A stretch of 38,064 nucleotides of DNA from Gnetum montanum (taxonomy: Eukaryota > Streptophyta > Gnetopsida > Gnetales > Gnetaceae). The DNA lies in assembly GCA_015680685.1 (NCBI GenBank), contig MNCI01016318.1, positions 6,721 through 44,784 of the forward strand, read 5' to 3'. Of the stretch, positions 30,552 to 38,064 are shown in pieces. A model generated the notes under the pieces. That model worked only from the letters and a program-made list of their open reading frames with translations. It had not been told where the DNA came from and did no database searches. The translations under genes and the position numbers were made by a program. Numbering within the stretch: the stretch's first letter is position 1; every line of letters begins with the position of its first letter.

Positions 30552-31348
30552 CAACATCACTACCAAGCCCACAAGTACTATAGGGCTCCCTCTCCTAGGG
30601 GAGATATTCCATAAGTGTACCATCCTTCCAATCCGACTACATCTCTCCCACCAATAGCTCCACTACCACTTGCTCTGGCAATGTAAGGTGAACTCCCTAC
30701 TCAGCCATAGCAATGCAATGCCACAAGGGCTGTTAATCCTCAACCTACTATTAGTTCTGACAACCGTATGAAGAAAAGACCTTTCTTTAGAACCAACAGT
30801 CCAACCAAGCCTTTGCAACCCCAAGTGGCTAACTCTTTGGACGTCTTTGTATCAAATAAAGCTTCAGAGCCCCCTTCAAACTTAACATCGCATTCAACGC
30901 ATACGGTCATGTTAACACATGCTATTATTGATTGGATCAAACTTGGCCACCTTCCGAAGAAATTCTCTAAACCTGGGAGTCCCTTAATATATCTACAAAT
31001 TGCTAGGAATGAGCCATGCAAAGCTCTTTTGGATTCAGGTTCCGATGTCAACCTAATATCCCAAGAAATGTATAAGGCCTGGAACCTACCTCCCTTAAAA
31101 AAGAGCAACATCCATTTAGAGTTGGCCAACCAATCCATCATTGTTCCCTTGGGATTAGTGGAGAACATTGTTACCACTATTTGTGGATGGTCGTATCTAG
31201 CTAACATCCTAGTGATTTAAGTAAATAACAATAAGGGGGACTTCCCAATCATAATGGGAAGGGCATGGCTAAGCATTATCGATGCACACCTAGGAATCCA
31301 TGATCTTTTCCTAGAAATATCTAAGGAAAATACTTTTGGAAAGATAGA
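30552..31348 (+). pseudogene. E2 gag end and protease, resuming after E4
   Basis: The sequence continues E2 gag (ACATCACTACCAAGCC matches E3 at 34473) and then the retropepsin. The block PFFRTNSPTKP leads to KALLDSGSDVNLISQEMYKA, with the catalytic DSG intact, and then GDFPIIMGRAWLSIIDAHLG. A TAA at 31218 stands where E3 has CAA. Similarity to E3 stops at the LTR border at 31348. Protease would cut the gag-pol polyprotein. Confidence 0.85.
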
Positions 31349-31431
31349 TGATGAGCCGCGATATCATAGCCATGATATTGCATCTGCCCCTGCGATATCG
31401 CGTATGCAATATCATAGCCCGTCGCAAGTTC

Positions 31432-31439
31432 TATAAATA
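31432..31439 (+). promoter_or_regulatory. TATA box of the E3 LTR
   Basis: TATAAATA followed by AGAGG; same LTR position as in E1 and E2. Confidence 0.7.
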
Positions 31440-31607
31440 AGAGGAAACTTTCCCTTATTCACTCATCTAGATCTAGACCCTTAGCCAAACTATAGCAATT
31501 TTATCATTCTAGAGTTAGAATAATTTCCATGTGCCCAAAGTAGGAGTCTCAAAGTGAACGGATCTTTATTCGAGCAAATTGTACCTGAGCACACATTTGT
31601 GTACGAC

Positions 31608-31613
31608 AATAAA
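31608..31613 (+). promoter_or_regulatory. Candidate polyadenylation signal in the E3 LTR
   Basis: AATAAA about 176 bases after the TATA box; conserved in E2. Confidence 0.5.
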
Positions 31614-32144
31614 GATGAACTTTCTGATAAACCTTGCAGCATATGGACTAAGCTAAATAGGATTTAATTACTATTAAATGTTTCAATGCTTTCCTAGATA
31701 ATTAATCTCTCTCAACCCTTGACTCTCCTAGTTAAGTGCATTCAGTATGACCGCTTCGAGCATGTGTGTAACGCTTGGTAGCCCAGTAACAAGTAGCGTT
31801 TGGTAATCTTAGCAGTGTTGCACTAGTTCAGGTGTGTGTGGCAAGTGGGAACAGATACTGATGTTGGGGTAATTAAAGCTTAGTTAATGGAAGTTAGTTA
31901 TTTAGTCTCTTCACCTTTCCCCTATTAGCATAGGCGTTAAAAAGATAAAAGATATAAAAATCATACACCTCAGGCTTACTTAACCATACAACTGTGACAA
32001 TACAAGTCTAGGAAGATAGTGATTGATTAACCTTAAGTGTTCCATTAGGGTGTGTAAGCACTTAGTCCTTGGAGTTCGAATGGATTGAGCGTGGAACACT
32101 TGTATTCATATGATTGAGTGTAGGGGTACCTCGCCACTCATCAT

Positions 32145-32162
32145 TGGCACCGTTGCCAGGGA
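32145..32162 (+). other. E3 primer-binding site, tRNA-Asp type
   Basis: TGGCACCGTTGCCAGGGA; two mismatches to the tRNA-Asp 3' end complement. Confidence 0.85.
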
Positions 32163-32297
32163 CTTAGTTGTTTGTGCACTATGTAGAACCTAGGAAATAA
32201 TTCACATCGTTGGGAGCTAAAATGAACCCTTAGGGTTGATCAAAAGAAAAAAAAATATAATAAGATAATGGTAAACTACACACCGAACAAGACTAAG

Positions 32298-34460
32298 ATG
32301 TCTTCTTCTTCACACAAAAGCACTTCATTGCCTAGGACCAACACTAGAGACAGTTAGTGACATAACACACATAACCAAAATCCATCGGTTCCTCAACAAT
32401 TCCGTGTGGTATATATTCATCACGATGAGTATATACCCGACTTTACCTTTATTCTCCATCAAGACAAACAAATGCGTTGGAGAGACTTGGAGGGCAACAT
32501 AGTGTTGCCTGCAGACAGAGTCGCCCCCAACATGCTCCTTCATGCCCTTGCGTGAATAGGCATGTTACAGTTGTACGCAGAGTACGTTGCATGTGATTAT
32601 GACACAAGGGACTACCATCCCATAGAAGTGCAACATCAATGGGACTTGCGACAGGAGAGTTACCATACATCGTTGAAAGGTAAAGAACCCTGTAATGCTC
32701 CACCCATCTTAAGCAAAATTGAGGGTGGCAAACGTATTTCAATGAGTTCTCCACAAAATGATGTTTCCCCTCCTAACGATAGTGAGGAGGTGGTGTATCA
32801 GAACCTTCACTTCATGATTCACAACCTTGGTCTTGATCCCCACGAACACTAAGTGTTCAACGAGGGAACATAAACATAAGATAAGGGCGGGCATTCTAAT
32901 TGTCATCATGATTGGGGTTGAGACCACCAAAGAGAGGGTAGGAAGCATCGTTATGGTGATGGTTGTCCTTCTTCTTCACCTTCATCATCACATTCACCCT
33001 CTCCTTCAACATCAGGACGTAGTCATAAGGAACCTAACCATGAGGATAAGGGTAAAAAAAATGAGAGACCTCGACGAGAGAGTTGAGAGCGAGGATGAGG
33101 GCACTCTAGAGAATGATGGCATGGAAGAAGGGAAAGTAGGGAATCGTGTAGACATCACAGATACTATGAGAGAAATGACCACGAAGAACCCCTACTTGAA
33201 ACCTAAAGCATTTTAGACATCATGGAGGTTGTTAGAATACCCACAAGGCACCAAAAAGATAGCAGGATCAAGAGACTAGACATGAATAATATCTCATGAT
33301 TTGAGGGGGGATACAATGCTGATTCTCAGAACCACTTACAAGCATTTCACGATGCATGTGCCTTGCAGAACATTAAGAATGAGTGGAAAAAGCTAAAGCT
33401 ATTCCTAAGGACACTGGTAAAAGAAGCGGAAAGATGGTACTGGTCCTTAGAATTGGAATCCATTCGAAGGTGGAGTACAATGCTAAAACTATTTAATGAT
33501 AAGTATCAAATGTACTCCCGGGTGTCCAACCTGTGAAAGCAAATCCAAGGATGGAAGTAGGGAACTCATGAACACTTGGATGCTGCCATGGGCCGATACT
33601 ATGCACTGTTACATGATTGCCCAGGCCATGGTTACTTGTAGCAGGATTAGCTACGCCATCTCCTAGATGGACTTAAGCATGAAACTAAGAGAACCTTTAG
33701 AACATATGCCCAAGGGAGATTATCAGAGCTTAGGTCCCATCAGATCCATAGATTGCTAGAGTAAGTAGCTAAGGAAGAAGGAGAGCTACTTAAGAGAGAA
33801 AGTGCGAAAGAGTACAACTACGATCCTTCCCTTTGAAAAAGGGGAGTAAGATTTTGTGAGGAGGAGGAAGAGTCACCACTTGAAGAGTTGGTGAATAGGA
33901 AAACCTTGCTGCTCCAAAAATTAACAGAAGTGTTGGCCAAGGTAGACCAAATGTGGGACTCCTTAGATAGTACATCTGAAACTGTTCTCAAAATCATAGA
34001 GGAGTCTAAGGAGTGAGGTAATGACTATGATAAAAAGAAAAAGAGGGATTTGGACCATGCACATAACAAGGGTAAGGGTAAAATGGCTATCACCGAAGAG
34101 GTTGTGGATTTTGACACTGACAATGATGGTGGATGTGAGATATGCCAGTATGATCATCCTAAGGGATGTTGCCCAGTAATCTCACATCTGCAAGAGTCTG
34201 GGGTGTACGCACTTAACCCACGACTTAACAAACGACAAGCACTGGTTACCTTATCCCCAAGGTAACCCGAGGCAGTTCCACCAACCCTTAACGTATTATC
34301 CAAGTGGAACTCTGTCACAACCTATTGAGCAACACCAGCAATGGTAATACCCACAGTCATAGGGGATGCCACCACCAAGGCAACAATACTCTTACCAGCA
34401 ACTAGATCCATATGGCTATTACGTGCAACAGCTAATCTCTCCAACTAACTCTGTCAGTCA
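32298..34460 (+). pseudogene. E3 gag
   Basis: Starts MSSSSHKST. An N-terminal region with VVYIHHDEYIPDFTFILHQD is followed by a Ser/Arg/His-rich stretch. The gag core (33222-33760) has NHLQAFHDACALQNI, RWYWSLELES and RYYALLHDCPGHG. A zinc knuckle CEICQYDHPKGCC is at about 34135-34175. The frame holds to ~34235, where five bases present in E2 are missing; the Pro/Tyr/Gln-rich tail (MPPPRQQYSYQQLDPYGYYV) is in another frame. Many stops replace CAA, CAG or CGA; for example CTGTGAAAG stands where E2 has CTGCGAAAG. Confidence 0.85.
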
Positions 34461-34669
34461 TGCAACCCCACAACATCACTACCAGGCTTGGGAATATTAT
34501 AGGACTCCTTCTCTTGGGAGAGAAACACCACATACATACCATCCTTCAAACCCATCTGCAACTCTTACACCGATAGCTCCACTACCACCCGCTTCAGCGA
34601 TGCAAGGGGTATTCCCTACTCAGTCGCAACAACCCAATGTCACAAGGGCTTTGAATCCTCAACGTGTAG

Positions 34670-35367
34670 TTGGTTCTGATAACCTTATGTCGAAAAGACC
34701 TTTCTTTAGAACCAATAATCCAACTAAGCCCTCACCATCACAAGCAGTTGAACATCTAAACACCTCCATACCAAATAAGGTTTCGGGATCTCCTTCAACC
34801 CAAAAATCAAGCTTAACATATACGGTTATGTTAACACATGCCATTACTGACTGGATTAAGGTGGGCCACCTTCTTAGGAAATTCTATGATCCCAGAAGTC
34901 CTCTAATTTATCTCCAAGTTGCTGGGAATGAACCATGTAAAGCTCTTCTAGACTCAGGTTCTGGAGTGAACCTAATATCACAAGAGATCTACAAAGCCTG
35001 GAACTTGCCTCCATTAAGGAAGAGTAACATTCGACTAGAGCTGGCCAACTAGTCCATGAATGTCCCCTTGGGACTAGTGGAGGACATTGTTACCACTATA
35101 TGTGGGTGGTCGTATCCAGTTGATTTCCTAGTGATACAAGTAAACAACGGTAAGGGGGACTTCCCAATGATAATGGGAAGAGCATGGCTAAGTACTATAG
35201 ATGCACACCTAGGAATCCATGATCTTTCCCTAGAAATATCCAAGAAGAATACTTTTGAAAAGATCGAGAAGAAATTTCCATGCATCGCATATAGTGACAC
35301 AAGGTGCCATTACGTGCAGAGATCATGGGTTATGCGAAATTTAGCATTGCCTGCATGCAATCGGTAA
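34670..35367 (+). pseudogene. E3 protease (retropepsin) region
   Basis: Continues from the gag tail in the same frame. Catalytic DSG is at 34951-34959 within KALLDSGSGVNLISQEIYKA, followed by VEDIVTTICGWSYPVDFLV and IMGRAWLSTIDAHLG. One TAG at 35050 stands where E2 has CAA. The frame runs on past the protease to a stop near 35367. Confidence 0.85.
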
Positions 35368-35436
35368 GCATAAGAAATTAATATACAAAGGTTCCTGTAT
35401 GCAGTAGCCACATGACAAGAGGACACCCAGTGGCTG

Positions 35437-36660
35437 ATGGCTGATCAAGAGAGCAACTCGATAACATGCATGGAATTAACTGAGGGAATAACTAGTGCTT
35501 ACATTGGAAGCATAGAAACACTTGAGCAAGTCCATTGCCAACTTCCAAACCTTAGCCTCGAAAACATCAACTCGGGGAAGTTGGAAATTCTTGAAATATT
35601 TAAACAAGAGCCCCTAGATTTGAAAGCATTGCCCACCGGTCTGGAGTATATGACCCTCGAAAATGGAAAACCGATGATCATCAACGCAAGACTTGTTTCC
35701 AAACAAAAAGAAAGACTACTGGAAGTGATAAACAAGTGGTTAAAAGCCTTTGCTTGGTCATACCCTGAGTTAACCAAAATATATCCTAGGATATGCTAGC
35801 ATAGGATTTACACGGACCCCTCCATGAAACCTCGAAAATAACCGGAGAGGTAATTGAACCCAGAATTGAAACAAATAGTTAAAGAAGAGATAGAACAACT
35901 TCTTAAGGCTGGGTTCATATATCCCATTGCTGATAGTGAATGGGTTAGCCCTCTAGTGATTGTGCCTAAAAAGGGAGGCAAATGGAGGGTGTGTATAGAT
36001 TTTGGGCTACTGAACATGGCAACATTCAAGGATCACTTTCTGTTTCCATTCGTTAACCAAGTCTTAGACACCATAGTAGGGCATCACTATTATAGTTTTC
36101 TGGATGGTTATAGTGGATACAACCAAATACGGATAACACTAGAAGATCAAGCCAAAACAACGTTCACTAGTCCTTGGGGAATGTTTGCATATAAAAAATG
36201 CCATTTAGCTTGTGCAATGCTCCTGCCACGTTTCAACATTTAGTTCTAAGCATATTCCAACAGCAGATAGGGAATGGAGTGGAAGTCTTTATGGACGATT
36301 TCTCTACTTATGGGACAAGCTTTGATCAAACCCTGGACTAAATAGAGCAAGTGCTAAAACGATGTGTAGAAACCAACTTAAGGCTCAATTGGCAAAAAAG
36401 CCATTTGATGGTCCAAGAGGGCATAGTACTTGGGCATAATATTTCACAGTCAAGAATAGAGATAGATCCAGATAAAGTTAGAGTCATCCAAGGGATCACT
36501 TGACAACTGGAAACTGTCAAAGACATTTGGTCATTCCTTGGACATATTGGCTACTATCGGAGATTCATTGAGAACTTCTCCAAGATTTCCAAACTGTTGG
36601 TAGAACTAACGAAGAAGGATGCACCATTCGAATGGACCAAGGAATGTGAATGAGTATTCC
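35437..36660 (+). pseudogene. E3 reverse transcriptase
   Basis: A linker with LEYMTLENGKPMIINARLVS leads to ELKQIVKEEIEQLLKAGFIY, SEWVSPLVIVPKKGGKWRVC and the first catalytic Asp in SFLDGYSGYNQI. The frame breaks in an A run at ~36195 where one A is missing before MPF. It resumes in the next frame with FQHLV and VFMDDFSTYG (catalytic DD at 36294-36299), then LGHIGYYRRFIENFSKISK. Stops near 35797 and 35838, and at 36338, 36500 and 36651, mostly replace Gln or Arg codons. RT would copy the RNA into DNA using the tRNA-Asp primer. Confidence 0.9.
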
Positions 36661-37085
36661 AAACTTTAAAATAAAATCTTGTGGAAACTCCCATTCTACA
36701 AGCCCCTAACTGGTCCAGACCATTCCATATAATGATTGACGCATCCAATTATGCCTTAGGAGCTGTACTTACACAGTTAGATGACCAAAAATGTCCTTAC
36801 TACATCCACTGTGCAAGTAGGAGTATCGCCAATGCACAACTTAACTACACGACTACGAAAAAAGAATTAATGGCTATAGTGTTTGTACTGGACAAGTTTA
36901 GGCACTATGTGTTAGGCTACAAAGTGTACATTCATACGGATCTTAGTGCAATCAGGTTCCTCATGAACAAGCCAACGGTTAGCCCTCATATTATATGATG
37001 GCTGGTAATCCTATAGGAGTTTGATCTAACGATGATAAATCGAAAGGGCACCGAGAATGTAGTTGCAGATCACTTATCTCAGTTG
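36661..37085 (+). pseudogene. E3 RNase H and connection region
   Basis: ETPILQAPNWSRPFHIMIDA begins the RNase H domain with its first catalytic Asp. ALGAVLTQ, CASRSIANAQLNYTTTKKEL (catalytic Glu in KKEL) and VYIHTDLSAIRFL follow. It ends in the conserved KGTENVVADHLSQL block. TGA and TAG near 36996 and 37014 stand where relatives have Arg and Gln. Confidence 0.9.
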
Positions 37086-38064
37086 CACTGGGACAACAAA
37101 GAGGATGAAGACGCCATATCTGACCATTTTCTTGACGAAGCCCTCTTTGCCGGTGTAGTGAATAACCAACCCATAGGAACGAATTGGTATAGTAGCATTC
37201 TCACCTATCTCCTTTCCCAACAAACACCACAGGAGCTGGACTTCAAGAAGAAACAACAGTTTTTTCACAGAGCTAAGTACTTCATGGAGATCAATGGACA
37301 ACTTTACAAAGTCTATCCTGATGGCTTGGTTCGATGGTGTGTGCCCGATGTGGACCAACTAAGAATTCTCCAAGATGCTCATGAGGGCCCTTGTGGGGGT
37401 CATTATGTAGAGAGAAGAATGGCTATTAAGATCCTGCTTGTAGGATATTACTGGCCAACACTATTTTGGGACGCCCATCAATTTGTCCAATCCTATGAGT
37501 GCTGTCAATGTGATGGAGGAATAACTGCTAGAATGGAAGGTCCACAACAATGGATTCAACCTTTGGAACCCTTTGACATTTGGGGAATAGATTTTATGGG
37601 GCCCATTATATCGATGTCTAATGGAAAAGCTTATATCCTTGTTGCTGTTGACTATCTAATGAAATGGGCTGAAGTAGCAGTTGTAATAGACTGCACATCG
37701 TCTACAACTGCACGATTTGTACAACAACAAGTCACAAATAGGTTTGGTGTGTTGTGTACCCTTATCTTGGATAATGGGACACACTTCACAGGTGCAACCT
37801 TTTGGAAGTTGATGCAACACTTAGGGGTTGAACATAAATTGACTACACCTTATCAACCCCAAGCTAATGGCCAAGCTGAGGTCACTAATTGGGAGATTAC
37901 TAAAATATTAACAAGGATAATTGGCAAATATAGGTGAGATTGGAGCACTAAATTGAACGATGCTTTCTGGGCATACTGCTCCACTTGGAAACTCCCTACA
38001 GGCTACTCTCCCTATGAGTTAGTATACGGAAAACTTCCAAATCTTCCAATTCAAACCAAGCTCC
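37086..38064 (+). pseudogene. E3 integrase, truncated by the window edge
   Basis: The zinc-binding HHCC region (HEGPCGGHYVERRMA to YECCQC) is followed by the DDE core: Asp in WGIDFMGPI, Asp in LILDNGTHFTG and Glu in QANGQAEVTNWEI. All key residues are present. A TGA at ~37935 replaces the Arg usual before DWS, and WAYCS has Cys where relatives have Arg, both C-to-T type changes. The reading continues after the stop to the window end (YSPYELVYGK). Integrase would insert the DNA copy. Confidence 0.9.

Larger units (their letters stand above)
18336..31348 (+). mobile_element. E2: Ty3/gypsy element (E3 relative) carrying two nested insertions
   Basis: The 5' LTR (18336-19139), tRNA-Asp primer site and gag run to 21456. 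E4 then interrupts gag with duplication CTCCC. E2 resumes at 30552 with the end of gag and protease, and runs in register with E3 up to about 31343. There a second LTR starts with no polypurine tract before it. The best reading is that E3 inserted into E2 at 31348/31349, and that E2's reverse transcriptase, integrase and 3' LTR lie past the right edge. The alternative is an internal deletion with the 31349-32143 LTR shared. E2 gag has two 2-bp frameshifting insertions relative to E3, plus C-to-T stops. Confidence 0.8.
31349..32143 (+). repeat. E3 5' LTR
   Basis: 795 bp from TGATGAGCC to CACTCATCA. GATATCGCG-type palindromes (31358-31425), TATAAATA at 31432 and AATAAA at 31608. Similar to, but clearly diverged from, the E2 LTR. 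Confidence 0.9.
31349..38064 (+). mobile_element. E3: autonomous-type Ty3/gypsy element, cut by the right window edge
   Basis: 5' LTR (31349-32143), tRNA-Asp primer site, gag (from 32298), protease, reverse transcriptase, RNase H and integrase in standard gypsy order; the window ends inside integrase. Motifs such as VFMDDFSTYG and WGIDFMGPI resemble the Athila/Tat group. The RT lacks the ~20-residue insert that Athila RTs carry after PKKGG, so the exact lineage is open. It is broken by a 5-bp deletion in gag, a lost A in RT and many C-to-T stops, so this copy is dead. Confidence 0.9.

Noticed and set aside
31349-32143. 3' LTR of E2
   Set aside because: No polypurine tract before it, a primer site and full element follow it, and E2 similarity to E3 stops mid-protease; better explained as the 5' LTR of nested E3.

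Overview
This window is land-plant nuclear DNA. It has one intact host gene, for a malectin-like receptor kinase of the plant-specific CrRLK1L family. The rest is repeat-rich sequence dominated by decayed Ty3/gypsy LTR retrotransposons, two of which use a tRNA-Asp-type primer site common in plant elements. Old nested elements around a lone gene suit a large-genome seed plant, perhaps a gymnosperm, but I cannot name the species.

Layout. 1-127: tail of an LTR. 128-2977: AT-rich DNA with several tRNA-derived SINE-like copies. 2978-5593 (-): intronless THESEUS1-like receptor kinase. 5594-8972: gene 5' flank with a 114-bp tandem duplication, a LINE 3'-end relic, a 251-bp inverted-repeat MITE and a PIF1-like helicase fragment. 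8973-17411 (-): element E1, a complete LTR element with 5-bp target duplication ATAAT. It has gag and a second long ORF (transposon-protein domain plus coiled coils) but no visible pol; 303 bases of N lie inside it. 17412-18335: AT-rich DNA with a 114-bp tandem repeat and a 160-bp palindrome. From 18336 (+): element E2 (5' LTR, primer site, gag, protease), interrupted twice. Insertion 1 is E4 (21457-30546, -), a different non-autonomous LTR element with 2-kb LTRs and target duplication CTCCC. Insertion 2 is E3 (31349 to the right edge, +), a relative of E2 with LTR, gag, protease, reverse transcriptase, RNase H and integrase; the window ends inside integrase. The rest of E2 probably lies beyond the right edge.

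How it fits together. E3 is the only element here with visible replication enzymes. E1 shares its LTR ends, primer-site type and gag type, so E3-like relatives could have mobilised E1. E4 has gag and protease only and would need an unrelated partner. Coding regions of all four elements are broken mostly by stop codons that replace CAG, CAA or CGA, the pattern left by deamination of methylated cytosine in silenced elements. No clearly new biological system is present. The most unusual signals are the second ORF of E1, broken by 17 stops all reachable by C-to-T change without a frameshift, and a short motif repeated about 18 times through the interior of E4.
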